Shown: positions 17,832 through 25,712 of the stretch, piece by piece
Layout of the letters: each line of letters opens with the position of its first letter
How positions within the stretch are numbered: the first letter of the stretch is position 1
Origin: Variovorax sp. JS1663
GTDB taxonomy: Bacteria; Pseudomonadota; Gammaproteobacteria; Burkholderiales; Burkholderiaceae_C
Direction of reading: 5' to 3'
Assembly (NCBI RefSeq): GCF_002157355.1
Contig: NZ_LYMK01000004.1
Coordinates: forward strand, 1-64,000
Length of the DNA stretch: 64,000 bases
The notes under the pieces: model-generated
Told to the model about the DNA's origin: nothing
Databases searched by the model: none
The model's input: only the letters and a program-made list of their open reading frames with translations
Position numbers and translations under genes: made by a program

Positions 17832-18607
17832 AGATTGCTACCTGGAACGTCAACTCCCTCACCGCCCGCCTGCAACACGTGCTGGACTGGCTGATCGCCA
17901 ACCCGGTCGACGTGCTGTGCATGCAGGAGCTCAAGCTGACCGACGACAAGTTCCCGCTGGAGGTGCTGCAGTCGGCCGGCTACCACGCGGCGGTGTTCGG
18001 GCAGAAGACCTACAACGGCGTCGCTATCCTGAGCCTGGCGCCTTCGCGCGACGTGGCGAAGAACATCGGCGGCTTTGCCGACGACCATTCGCGCGTGATC
18101 AGCGCCACGGTGGACACGCCCTCCGGCCCGCTGCGCGTCGTGAACGGCTACTTCGTCAACGGGCAGGCACCGGGCACGGAGAAGTTCGCCTACAAGATGA
18201 GCTGGCTTCGCGCGCTGCGCGACTGGCTGCGCGAAGAGATGGCGGCGCACCCGCGGCTCGTCCTGCTGGGTGACTTCAACATCACGCCGGAAGACCGCGA
18301 CAGCTACGACCCGGTGGGCCTGGCCGAGACCATCCACCACACCACCGAGGAGCGCGAGCATTTCAAGGCGCTCCTGCAGCTGGGCCTGGTCGACGGCTTC
18401 CGCCTGTTCGAGCAGCCGGAGAAGAGCTACTCGTGGTGGGACTACCGCATGCTGGGCTACCAGAAGAACCGCGGGCTGCGCATCGACCACATCCTGCTGA
18501 GCCAGCCGCTGGTGCCGCTGGCGAAGGGCTGCGTGATCGACCGCGCGCCGCGCAAGTGGGACAAGCCCAGCGACCATGCCCCCGTGATCCTGGAACTCGA
18601 CGCATGA
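17828..18607 (+). CDS. xth: Exodeoxyribonuclease III
   Basis: The 259-residue enzyme is an AP endonuclease and 3'-5' exonuclease for base-excision repair. The endonuclease/exonuclease/phosphatase fold residues are visible: WNVNSL at the N-terminus, QELKLTD (metal-binding Glu34), GDFNITP (catalytic Asp/Asn), and SDHAPVILEL (catalytic His near the C-terminus). Length and start fit the family. Its ATG overlaps the lysR stop and its TGA overlaps the start of the lipoprotein gene, so the three genes may be translationally coupled. Confidence 0.95.
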   Translation: MKIATWNVNSLTARLQHVLDWLIANPVDVLCMQELKLTDDKFPLEVLQSAGYHAAVFGQKTYNGVAILSLAPSRDVAKNIGGFADDHSRVISATVDTPSGPLRVVNGYFVNGQAPGTEKFAYKMSWLRALRDWLREEMAAHPRLVLLGDFNITPEDRDSYDPVGLAETIHHTTEEREHFKALLQLGLVDGFRLFEQPEKSYSWWDYRMLGYQKNRGLRIDHILLSQPLVPLAKGCVIDRAPRKWDKPSDHAPVILELDA

Positions 18608-19164
18608 ACATCGCACTCAAGACCCTCGCACTCAAGACCCTCGCACTCAGGACCCTCGCACTCAGGACCCTCGTTCTGGCGGCCGCGCTCACCCTGTCCG
18701 CCTGCTCGATCTTCAAGCAGGACACCGCCACCGGCCCGACGTCCTCGCGCGATACCGACGGGCCTGCGGACGAAGTCGTCAAGCCCTCGGCGGAAGTGCC
18801 GACCACGCGCCTCATCACGGCGCAGACGCCTGCCGTGCGCGCCTACCGCAAGGTCGGCGCGCAGCACATCTACAAGACCTACCCCAAGCGCATCTACAAG
18901 GGAAAGATCCCGCCGCTGGTCTACGCGGTGGTGGTGACGGAAACCGACATCGACAGCACAGGCAAGGTGACGGGCGTGTACTTCTCCCGCACGCCCAGCC
19001 ACGCGCCGGAGGTGAGCGGGCTGATTGCCCAGCTGATCAAGGAAGCATCCCCGCTGCCCAGCCCGGGCAAGCTCGGCGGCCACACCTACGTCGACACCTG
19101 GCTGTGGGACAGGAGCGGCAACTTCCAGCTCGACACGCTAACGCTGGGCCAGCGCAGCCGCTGA
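18604..19164 (+). CDS. Putative lipoprotein with repeat-expanded signal peptide
   Basis: The 186-residue precursor ends its signal peptide in a lipobox, LSAC, so Cys at about residue 37 should be lipidated. The N-terminal part is four copies of a five-residue unit (LKTLA, LKTLA, LRTLA, LRTLV), coded by a 15 bp DNA repeat. The mature part has a low-complexity linker, then a conserved-looking domain (about 95-180) with VVTETDIDSTGKVTGV, resembling the C-terminal domain of energy-transducing TonB-like or related lipoproteins of Burkholderiales. I cannot assign a function. The gene starts with ATGA on the xth stop and ends 25 bases from the convergent ntrC end. Confidence 0.82.
   Translation: MNIALKTLALKTLALRTLALRTLVLAAALTLSACSIFKQDTATGPTSSRDTDGPADEVVKPSAEVPTTRLITAQTPAVRAYRKVGAQHIYKTYPKRIYKGKIPPLVYAVVVTETDIDSTGKVTGVYFSRTPSHAPEVSGLIAQLIKEASPLPSPGKLGGHTYVDTWLWDRSGNFQLDTLTLGQRSR
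18611..18670 (+). repeat. Four tandem 15 bp repeats in a signal-peptide coding region
   Basis: The unit TCGCACTCAAGACCC occurs twice, then TCGCACTCAGGACCC twice, with no gaps (4 x 15 bp). The unit is a multiple of three, so gain or loss keeps the frame and changes only the length of the lipoprotein signal peptide. Confidence 0.95.
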
Positions 19165-19189
19165 GCACGGCGCCCCCTTTGGCCCGCGC

Positions 19190-20698
19190 CTATTCCAGGC
19201 CCAGTTCCTGGATCTTGCGGGTGATCGTGTTGCGGCCGATGCCGAGCTTCTGCGCCGCCTCGATACGGCGGCCCCGGGTGTTGGCGAGCGCAGTGAGGAT
19301 CAGGCGTGACTCGAAGCGGCGCGTCAGCGTGTCCCAGACGTCGTGACGGCCGGCCGCGAGCAGGCTCTGCGCTTCCTGCTCCAGGCCGCTTTCCCAGGCT
19401 GAAACAGAAGCAGCAGCGACGACAGGGGCTGGCGCGACGGCCTGTGGCAACGGGCTCACCACCGGCTCGTGTTCCTCGATCGCCGGCGCGGCGGCAAACG
19501 CGGCCGCCGACGGCGCCTCTGCCGGCGCGGCGACCATCACCTCGGGCGGCAAATCCTTGGCCTCGATCAACTGCGAAGGCGCCATCACGGTCAGCCAATG
19601 GCAGATGTTCTCCAGCTGCCGGACGTTGCCGGGGAAGGAGAAGGTCGAGAGCTGTGCCAGCGCCGCATCCGAGATACGCTTGGGCTCCACGCCCAGTTGC
19701 TTGGCGCTCTGCTGCAGGAAATGGCGGGTCAGCGCGGGGACGTCCTCGCCGCGCTCGCGCAGCGCGGGCAGCCGCAGGCGGATCACGTTGAGGCGGTGGA
19801 ACAGGTCCTCGCGGAAGCCGCCCTGCTTGACCCGCTGCTCCAGGTCCTGGTGGGTGGCGGCAATGACGCGCACGTTGGCCTTGACCGAGTTGTGGCCACC
19901 GACGCGATAGAAGTGTCCGTCGCTCAGCACGCGCAGCAGGCGCGTCTGCAGGTCGAAGGGCATGTCGCCGATCTCGTCGAGGAAGAGCGTGCCGCCCTCG
20001 GCCTGCTCGAAGCGCCCGCGCCGCATGGTCTGCGCGCCGGTGAAGGCGCCGCGCTCATGGCCGAAGAGCTCGCTCTCCAAAAGGTCCTTCGGAATCGCGG
20101 CCGTGTTGATCGCCACGAAGGGCCCGCTGGCCCGGGGCGAATGCTTGTGCAGCGCGCGCGCGACCAGTTCCTTGCCGCTGCCGGACTCGCCGGTGATCAG
20201 CACGGTCACGTTGCTCTGCGACAGACGTCCGATGGCACGGAACACGTCCTGCATGGCCGGCGCCTGGCCCAGCATCTCTGGCGTGGCCGCCATGCGTTCC
20301 TCGGCCACCTCCTCGCGCTGGCTCTCGTCGACCGCGCGGCGGATCAGCTCGACCGCGCGCGGCAGGTCGAAGGGCTTGGGCAGGTATTCGAAGGCGCCGC
20401 CCTGGAAGGCCGAGACGGCGCTGTCGAGGTCGGAGAAGGCCGTCATGATGATGACCGGCAGGCTGGGATGCTTGGCCTTGATCTTGTCGAGCAGATCCAG
20501 GCCCGAACCGCCCGGCATGCGGATGTCGCTCACCAGGACTTGCGGGCCCTGCGACTCGTCGTCGGCCGCGGCCTCGAGGGCGGCGAGCACCTCGCGCGTG
20601 TTGGTGAAACTGCGGGTGGGCAGGTCCTCGCGCAGCAGCGCCTTTTCCAGCACGAAGCGGATCGATTGGTCGTCATCCACTATCCAGATCGGCTTCAT
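19190..20698 (-). CDS. ntrC: Nitrogen regulation response regulator NtrC
   Basis: The 502-residue sigma-54 activator has a receiver domain (Asp58 in LVSDIRMPG is the phosphorylation site), an AAA+ domain with Walker A GESGSGKE (170-177), the sigma-54-contacting GAFTGA loop (217-222) and Walker B LFLDEIGD (about 238-245), and a C-terminal Fis-type HTH ending KLGIGRNTITRKIQELGL. An Ala/Pro-rich linker of about 70 residues before the HTH is longer than in E. coli. When phosphorylated by NtrB it activates nitrogen-starvation promoters such as glnA. It starts 20 bases after ntrB. The ATG at 20698 is chosen; the longer frame is a shadow. Confidence 0.97.
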   Translation of the reverse strand: MKPIWIVDDDQSIRFVLEKALLREDLPTRSFTNTREVLAALEAAADDESQGPQVLVSDIRMPGGSGLDLLDKIKAKHPSLPVIIMTAFSDLDSAVSAFQGGAFEYLPKPFDLPRAVELIRRAVDESQREEVAEERMAATPEMLGQAPAMQDVFRAIGRLSQSNVTVLITGESGSGKELVARALHKHSPRASGPFVAINTAAIPKDLLESELFGHERGAFTGAQTMRRGRFEQAEGGTLFLDEIGDMPFDLQTRLLRVLSDGHFYRVGGHNSVKANVRVIAATHQDLEQRVKQGGFREDLFHRLNVIRLRLPALRERGEDVPALTRHFLQQSAKQLGVEPKRISDAALAQLSTFSFPGNVRQLENICHWLTVMAPSQLIEAKDLPPEVMVAAPAEAPSAAAFAAAPAIEEHEPVVSPLPQAVAPAPVVAAASVSAWESGLEQEAQSLLAAGRHDVWDTLTRRFESRLILTALANTRGRRIEAAQKLGIGRNTITRKIQELGLE

Positions 20699-20718
20699 GC
20701 AGTTCCTTCTTCCCTGTC

Positions 20719-21795
20719 CTAAGGCAACGGTATCAATATCTTGAAATCGGTCCGGCCCGGAACACTGTCGCACTCGATCACGCCATGGTGCTGTTGCACG
20801 AAAGTTTGCGCCAGCGTCAATCCAAGGCCCGTCCCGCCTTCCCTGCCCGACACCAGCGGGTAGAAGATGCGGTCCTTGATCGTGTCCGGCACGCCCGGTC
20901 CATTGTCGATGACATGCAATTCCAGTGCCAGTCGGTACCACTGCTTGTTGAAGATCACCTGACGCGCGACGCGGGTCTTGAGCGTGATGCTGGCATCGCC
21001 CGCTGCACGCCGCTCGGCAAGCGCCTGCGCCGCGTTGTGGACGATGTTGAGCGTGGCCTGGATGAGCTGCTCGCGGTCGCCGCGGAACTCCGGGATCGAC
21101 ACGTCGAAGTCACGCTCGATGTGCAGGTCGCGCGGGAACTCGGCGAGGATCACCGAGCGCACGCGCTCGCACACCTCATGAATGTTGACGTCGCCGACCA
21201 CGTGCGGACGGCGGTGCGGCGCGAGCAGGCGATCGACCAGCGTCTGGAGGCGATCGGCCTCGTGGATGATGACCTGCGTGTACTCGACCTGGTCGCGCGA
21301 CTCGACCTCCATCTGCAGCAACTGCGCGGCGCCGCGGATGCCGCCGAGCGGGTTCTTGATCTCGTGCGCGAGGTTGCGGATCAGCTCCTTGTTGGCTTGC
21401 GCCTGGTCGAGCAGGCGCTCCTCGCGGTCTTGCCGCGCCTGTTGTTCGAGCGGCGACATCTCGATGATCAGCTCGCCGGGTTTGTCGCCCTGGGCGAGCG
21501 TGACCTGCACCGGCATCAGCTCGTGGTTGACGCGGCGCAGGAGCGCTTCGTAGCGCAGGGTGGCGAAGTCGTTGCTGCGCGCGCCGTCGATGGCGGTGCG
21601 CAGCACCTGGGGCTCGTGGAAGCAGGCGCCGAACTGGGAGCCTTCGAGGGTGCGACGGGAGGTGCCGAGCGCGTCCTCGAGACCGGCGTTGGCGAACAGC
21701 ACCGAGCCGTCGGTGCGCACCACCGCGATCAGCGTGGAGAGGAGGTCGAAGGCCTGGAAGCGCTTGGCGGCGGCAGCGGATTTGCCGAAGGCCAT
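20719..21795 (-). CDS. ntrB: Nitrogen regulation sensor kinase NtrB
   Basis: The 358-residue cytosolic histidine kinase has an N-terminal PAS domain (about 12-115), a DHp domain with His144 in NLAHEIKNPLGGIRGAAQLL, and a HATPase domain with NIVHNAAQAL (N box), DNGPGVP (G1) and GTGLGLTLAQ (G2). NtrB phosphorylates NtrC under nitrogen limitation and dephosphorylates it with PII under excess. The ATG at 21795 shares its A with the stop of the DUF4124-like gene (TGATG), indicating coupled translation; a TTG one codon upstream is possible. Confidence 0.96.
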   Translation of the reverse strand: MAFGKSAAAAKRFQAFDLLSTLIAVVRTDGSVLFANAGLEDALGTSRRTLEGSQFGACFHEPQVLRTAIDGARSNDFATLRYEALLRRVNHELMPVQVTLAQGDKPGELIIEMSPLEQQARQDREERLLDQAQANKELIRNLAHEIKNPLGGIRGAAQLLQMEVESRDQVEYTQVIIHEADRLQTLVDRLLAPHRRPHVVGDVNIHEVCERVRSVILAEFPRDLHIERDFDVSIPEFRGDREQLIQATLNIVHNAAQALAERRAAGDASITLKTRVARQVIFNKQWYRLALELHVIDNGPGVPDTIKDRIFYPLVSGREGGTGLGLTLAQTFVQQHHGVIECDSVPGRTDFKILIPLP

Positions 21796-22301
21796 CAACG
21801 CGCGGCCGGCAGGCGGCCGATCTCGCGGCGGATGCCGGCGATGTCGCTCTCGTTGCGCGCGATCTCGGCTTTCATTTCGGCCACGCGGTCCAGGTACTTC
21901 TGGTAGTTGCGGGCCTCGCTGCCCTGCTTCTCGGGCTCGCCGTTGTTGTAATCCTTGAGCAGTTGCGCCTGGCGCTCCTCGGCCTTCTTGAGCTCGGTCT
22001 CGAGCACGGTGCGGGCCTCGCCGTCGCGGGCACGCTGGTCGGTGCTCTCCACGCGCGGGCTGCCGGCGGGCGCCCGAACCGTGGAGGTGCTGCCTGCGGC
22101 GGCAGCGGCAACCGGGCGGCTGCCCTGGACCACGGTGACGTTGCCGCCTTCCATGATCTTGCAGCCGCGCTGCTGGGCCAGGGTTGCGTTGTTGGTGTAC
22201 TCGTTGCCGCAGCGCCAGACGCGCTCCTGTTGCGCCTGGGCCTGCATGGGGATGCCGGCCGCTGCCGCGGCGGCCAGCAGGAGAGCGAGAGAGGTCTTCA
22301 T
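21795..22301 (-). CDS. DUF4124-like periplasmic protein with coiled coil
   Basis: The 168-residue precursor has a Sec signal peptide (about 1-24, cut after AQA). WRCGNEYTNN with a second Cys about 15 residues later is the small Cys-containing motif of DUF4124-like Burkholderiales proteins. A Glu/Lys/Arg-rich coiled-coil segment (about 90-160) follows. Function is unknown. The gene lies between glnA and ntrB on the same strand, and its stop overlaps the ntrB ATG, so it is probably needed for, or at least part of, the ntrBC message. It is preceded by the glnA terminator hairpins. Confidence 0.85.
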   Translation of the reverse strand: MKTSLALLLAAAAAAGIPMQAQAQQERVWRCGNEYTNNATLAQQRGCKIMEGGNVTVVQGSRPVAAAAAGSTSTVRAPAGSPRVESTDQRARDGEARTVLETELKKAEERQAQLLKDYNNGEPEKQGSEARNYQKYLDRVAEMKAEIARNESDIAGIRREIGRLPAAR

Positions 22302-22384
22302 GATCGTCGAGTGCAAAGTGGGCAACCAGCCGGCATTTTCATGCAATTCGATGCCATCGCCATGCGGGTGGTTCCGCCCATGAA

Positions 22385-22408
22385 AAAAGGACGGCAGGCC
22401 GTCCTTTT
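22385..22408 (-). terminator. Intrinsic terminator after glnA
   Basis: AAAAGGACGG-CAGG-CCGTCCTTTT forms a stem of 6 GC-rich pairs plus 4 A-T pairs with a CAGG loop. It is symmetric, so it can end transcription from either side. It lies 33 bases after the glnA stop and separates glnA from the DUF4124-ntrBC genes. Confidence 0.9.
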
Positions 22409-22416
22409 CTCACGCG

Positions 22417-22437
22417 GATCGCCCCGATGGGGCGATC
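22417..22437 (-). other. Second hairpin between glnA stop and terminator
   Basis: GATCGCCCC-GAT-GGGGCGATC is a perfect 9 bp stem with a 3-base loop, 3 bases after the glnA stop. No T-tract follows directly. It may protect the glnA mRNA 3' end or act with the following terminator. Confidence 0.7.
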
Positions 22438-22440
22438 ACC

Positions 22441-23856
22441 TTACAGGGAGTAGTACATGTCGAATTCGACCGGGTGTGTGGCCATCCGGAAGCGCGTGAC
22501 TTCCTGCATCTTCAGGTCGATGTAGGCGTCGATGTAGGCATCGGTGAACACGCCGCCCTTGGTCAGGAAGGTACGGTCCTTGTCGAGGTACTCGAGCGCC
22601 TGGTCGAGGCTGTGGCACACGGTCGGGATCAGTGCGTCCTCTTCAGGCGGCAGGTGGTAGAGGTCCTTGCTGGCGGCTTCGCCCGGATGGATCTTGTTCT
22701 CCACGCCGTCCAGGCCGGCCATGAGCATGGCGGCGAAGCCGAGGTAGGGGTTCATCATCGGATCGGGGAAGCGCGCCTCGACGCGGCGGCCCTTCGGATT
22801 GGCCACGAAGGGGATGCGGATCGAAGCCGAACGGTTCTTGGCCGAGTAGGCCAGCTTCACCGGGGCTTCGAAGCCGGGCACCAGGCGCTTGTAGCTGTTG
22901 GTGCCGGGGTTGGTGATGGCGTTCAGCGCACGGGCGTGCTTGATGATGCCGCCGATGTAGTGCAGCGCGAAGTCGCTGAGGCCGGCGTAGCCGTCGCCTG
23001 CAAACAGGTTCTTGCCGTCCTTCCAGACCGACTGGTGCACGTGCATGCCGGAGCCGTTGTCGCCCACGATGGGCTTGGGCATGAAGGTCGCGGTCTTGCC
23101 GTAGGCATGGGCCACGTTGTGGATCACGTACTTCTGCAGTTGAACCCAGTCGGCGCGCTGGATCAGCGTGCTGAACTTGGTGCCGAGTTCCATCTGGCCG
23201 GCGTTGGCGACTTCGTGGTGATGCACTTCGACCGGGATGCCCAGCGACTCGAGCACCAGGCACATCTCGGAGCGCATGTCCTGGAAGCTGTCGACCGGCG
23301 GGACCGGGAAGTAGCCGCCCTTGACGGCCGGGCGGTGACCCGTGTTGCCGTGCTCGAATTCCTTGCCGGTGTTCCACGAGGCCTCTTCGGATTCGATCTT
23401 GACGAAGCAGCCGGACATGTCGTTCTGCCAACGCACGCCGTCGAAGACGAAGAACTCGGGCTCGGGTCCGAAGTAGGCGGTGTCGCCCAGGCCGGAGGCC
23501 TTCATGTAGGCCTCGGCGCGCTTGGCGAGCGAGCGCGGGTCACGCTCATAGGGCTTGCCGTCGGTGGGATCGACCACGTCGCAGGTCAGGATCAGGGTGG
23601 TCTCTTCGAAGAAGGGATCGATGTTGGCCGTGTTCGGATCGGGCATGAGCAGCATGTCCGAGGCCTCGATGCCCTTCCAACCGGCGATCGAGGAGCCGTC
23701 GAAGGCGTGGCCGTCGTTGAACTTGCCCTCGTCGAAGTGCGAGACCGGCACGGTCACGTGCTGTTCCTTGCCGCGGGTGTCGGTGAATCGAAAGTCGACG
23801 AACTTGACCTCGTTTTCCTTCACGAGCTTGAGTACATCGGCGACGGTCTTAGCCAT
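22441..23856 (-). CDS. glnA: Glutamine synthetase, type I
   Basis: The 471-residue enzyme makes glutamine from glutamate, ammonia and ATP, and is the entry point of ammonium assimilation. Signatures: [17 protein letters not shown] near the N-terminus, [15 protein letters not shown] with the metal-binding His, and [10 protein letters not shown] with Tyr400, the tyrosine that GlnE adenylylates in proteobacterial GSI-beta enzymes. Length is typical (468-471). Regulation: a sigma-54 -24/-12 element at 23907-23922 and an NtrC-type dyad near 23985 lie upstream. It is followed by two hairpins and then by the DUF4124-like gene, ntrB and ntrC. Confidence 0.98.
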   Translation of the reverse strand: MAKTVADVLKLVKENEVKFVDFRFTDTRGKEQHVTVPVSHFDEGKFNDGHAFDGSSIAGWKGIEASDMLLMPDPNTANIDPFFEETTLILTCDVVDPTDGKPYERDPRSLAKRAEAYMKASGLGDTAYFGPEPEFFVFDGVRWQNDMSGCFVKIESEEASWNTGKEFEHGNTGHRPAVKGGYFPVPPVDSFQDMRSEMCLVLESLGIPVEVHHHEVANAGQMELGTKFSTLIQRADWVQLQKYVIHNVAHAYGKTATFMPKPIVGDNGSGMHVHQSVWKDGKNLFAGDGYAGLSDFALHYIGGIIKHARALNAITNPGTNSYKRLVPGFEAPVKLAYSAKNRSASIRIPFVANPKGRRVEARFPDPMMNPYLGFAAMLMAGLDGVENKIHPGEAASKDLYHLPPEEDALIPTVCHSLDQALEYLDKDRTFLTKGGVFTDAYIDAYIDLKMQEVTRFRMATHPVEFDMYYSL

Positions 23857-23906
23857 CAGGCTTCTCCTTGGATCGGTAGTGGTTGGAAATTCAGCGGAAT
23901 CTGGAA

Positions 23907-23922
23907 TGCAGGTTCTATGCCA
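23907..23922 (-). promoter_or_regulatory. Sigma-54 promoter of glnA
   Basis: On the minus strand TGGCATAGAACCTGCA has GG (23921-23920) and GC (23909-23908) separated by exactly 10 bases, the -24/-12 geometry of sigma-54 promoters (consensus TGGCAC-N5-TTGCA). The predicted start is about 40 bases before the glnA ATG. Confidence 0.75.
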
Positions 23923-23980
23923 TTGTCAGGGGCAGCAAGCGCTGCCCGGCCCCTTGTTGGGACCCCAAAAGCAGGCGAGT

Positions 23981-23999
23981 TGTAACCAAATTGGTGCGC
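23981..23999. promoter_or_regulatory. NtrC-type enhancer dyad upstream of glnA
   Basis: ACCAAATTGGT (23985-23995) is a symmetric core, extended on one side to TTGGTGCGC, which fits the NtrC consensus TGCACC-N5-GGTGCA on that half. It is centred about 70-80 bases upstream of the -12/-24 element, a usual enhancer distance. A further GCACCAA at 24011-24017, just inside the end of the next gene, may be a second half-site. Confidence 0.6.
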
Positions 24000-24005
24000 A
24001 CCCAA

Positions 24006-24806
24006 TCAACGCACCAATTCAGGGCCAAGACGCACCCCAAAGGCGTGCAGGCCTTCGAGAAGCTGCGCATAGGCTGCGTCGATGCGGTTGACATCGCCCT
24101 TGACGCCCAGCTCGATGTGCCGCCCGTGCTCGGGATGATCGACGCTGGGCAGGCTGAAGACGCGGATGCCCGGATGCGTGCGCTCGATGGCCTCCATCAG
24201 CGGCGTGAGCGTGGCCTCCATGGCACCGTACACGACCACCGACTTCTCGAGAGAGCGGCCGTACCCAAACAGGTGACCGTAGCGCTCGTCTAGCACCGAC
24301 TCGATCATCGGCCAGGCCATGACCGGGAAGCCCGGCACGAAATGCACGTCGGCCACGCTGAAGCCGGGAATCTTGTTGTAGGGGTTGCGGATGATCCTGG
24401 CACCGAGCGGGAACACGCCCATGTTCAGGCGGTGCACGTTGTCCGGCCGGTCGGGCTCGTAGGGAATGCCCTGCTCGCGGGCCGTGTCCTGCATGCGCTC
24501 GCGGATCAGGACCTCGGCCTCGGGATGCAAGGCCAGCGGCACGCCCAGCGCGGCGGCCGCGCACTGGCGCGTGTGGTCGTCGGGCGTCGCGCCGATGCCG
24601 CCGGTGGAGAAGACGATGTCGCCCGAGGCGAAGGCGCGCCCCAGCGCGGCGGTGATGCGCACCGGCTCGTCGCCTACGTACTCGGCCCAGGCCAGTTGCA
24701 GGCCGCGCGCCGCGAGCAGTTCGATCACCTTGGGCATGTGCTTGTCGGCGCGCTTGCCGGAGAGAATCTCGTCGCCGACGACGATGAGGCCGAACGAACG
24801 GGTCAT
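24006..24806 (-). CDS. MoeA/CinA N-terminal-like molybdopterin-binding protein
   Basis: The 266-residue protein is one MoCF-biosynthesis-like (MPT-binding) domain plus an extension. Signatures are GLIVVGDEILSGKRAD at the N-terminus, FSTGGIGATPDDHT, and NPYNKIPGF. It equals the N-terminal half of CinA (competence/damage-inducible) proteins without the C-terminal pyridine-nucleotide amidohydrolase domain. The real role of such stand-alone proteins is not settled. The ATG at 24806 has GGGGAG upstream and overlaps the stop of the EI24-type gene (ATGA). The gene ends just beyond the glnA upstream dyads. Confidence 0.88.
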   Translation of the reverse strand: MTRSFGLIVVGDEILSGKRADKHMPKVIELLAARGLQLAWAEYVGDEPVRITAALGRAFASGDIVFSTGGIGATPDDHTRQCAAAALGVPLALHPEAEVLIRERMQDTAREQGIPYEPDRPDNVHRLNMGVFPLGARIIRNPYNKIPGFSVADVHFVPGFPVMAWPMIESVLDERYGHLFGYGRSLEKSVVVYGAMEATLTPLMEAIERTHPGIRVFSLPSVDHPEHGRHIELGVKGDVNRIDAAYAQLLEGLHAFGVRLGPELVR

Positions 24807-25675
24807 GGTGCTCCCCATTGGGTTGCGACGGCACGGGCATCCGCCGACTCGGCCGCCGAGGTGGAAATGGCCGCCGCGGCGCGCTGCGCCCGCAGCTGCG
24901 CCAGGGCGTCCAGGCAGTAGTGTGCGAACCAGAGCGCGGAGAAGGCGAACACCAGCGTGTAGATCCAGATCGCGAGCGGCGCCAGCACCAGGAAGGCGGC
25001 GGCGAAGAGCAGCCCCGAAGCCCAGACGATGCTGGGTGCGGCGCCCAGGTAGCCGCACAGCACGCCCACGCCGAGCAGCGGCAGGCGGTGGACGCGCAGC
25101 AGGGCCGCGCGCTCCTCGGGGCTGGCATGCTCGGACAGGGCATCGAAGCTCATCACGCGGTAGGTGAGCCAGCCCCAGATCAGCGGCGGCAGGACCAGCA
25201 CCAGGGGCGGGATGAGCCACAGCGGCATCGAGACCACCAGCGCGACCAGTGCCAGCACCGTGAGGCCGAGCGCGCGGAACATGCTGCCGAAGAAGGACGC
25301 GCCCTTCTTCTGCTCCAGCGAAGGAAAGCGCCGCTCGGCCACCAGGCGGGTGAGCGCCGGCGCCATGAGGCCGGAGACGATCAGCAGCGACACCACCACG
25401 ATCACGGGCGTGGCCGCGACCACCACCACCATCGGCGCCAGCACCGTGGTGACGTCGCTGGAGAACAGGCGCCCGAGCCAGGCCCAGAAGCTGGCGATCA
25501 GCGGCCAGGCGTCGAGCGCATCGCGCGTCCAGGCCACGGTGGCGTCCCAGTAGAAGTAGCCGAAGAGCGCCGCCAGCACGATCATCAGCCCGAGCGGCAG
25601 CAGCGACAGCACGATCACCCGCGGGTGCATGCAGTAGGCGACCGAACGCCAGAAGGAGTCGAGAAGGAGACGCAT
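24803..25675 (-). CDS. EI24-domain integral membrane protein
   Basis: The 290-residue protein has about six hydrophobic helices, with paired helices near residues 20-45, 75-110, 130-165 and 195-245, and MAPALTRLVAERRFPSLE, a motif common in EI24/CysZ-like proteins. CysZ imports sulfate, but most EI24 members are uncharacterised and this one lies near no sulfur gene. The C-terminal 40 residues are Ala-rich and probably cytosolic. It is coupled to the MPT-binding protein gene by a 4-base overlap, an arrangement whose meaning I cannot tell. Confidence 0.82.
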   Translation of the reverse strand: MRLLLDSFWRSVAYCMHPRVIVLSLLPLGLMIVLAALFGYFYWDATVAWTRDALDAWPLIASFWAWLGRLFSSDVTTVLAPMVVVVAATPVIVVVSLLIVSGLMAPALTRLVAERRFPSLEQKKGASFFGSMFRALGLTVLALVALVVSMPLWLIPPLVLVLPPLIWGWLTYRVMSFDALSEHASPEERAALLRVHRLPLLGVGVLCGYLGAAPSIVWASGLLFAAAFLVLAPLAIWIYTLVFAFSALWFAHYCLDALAQLRAQRAAAAISTSAAESADARAVATQWGAP

Positions 25676-25712
25676 GGGAGGCCGAGGATAACGCCAGCCC
25701 GTGACCCCGGAC

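Noticed and set aside
18611..18670. CRISPR-like direct repeats
   Set aside because: The units are contiguous with no spacers and are in frame in a signal peptide, so this is a minisatellite, not CRISPR.
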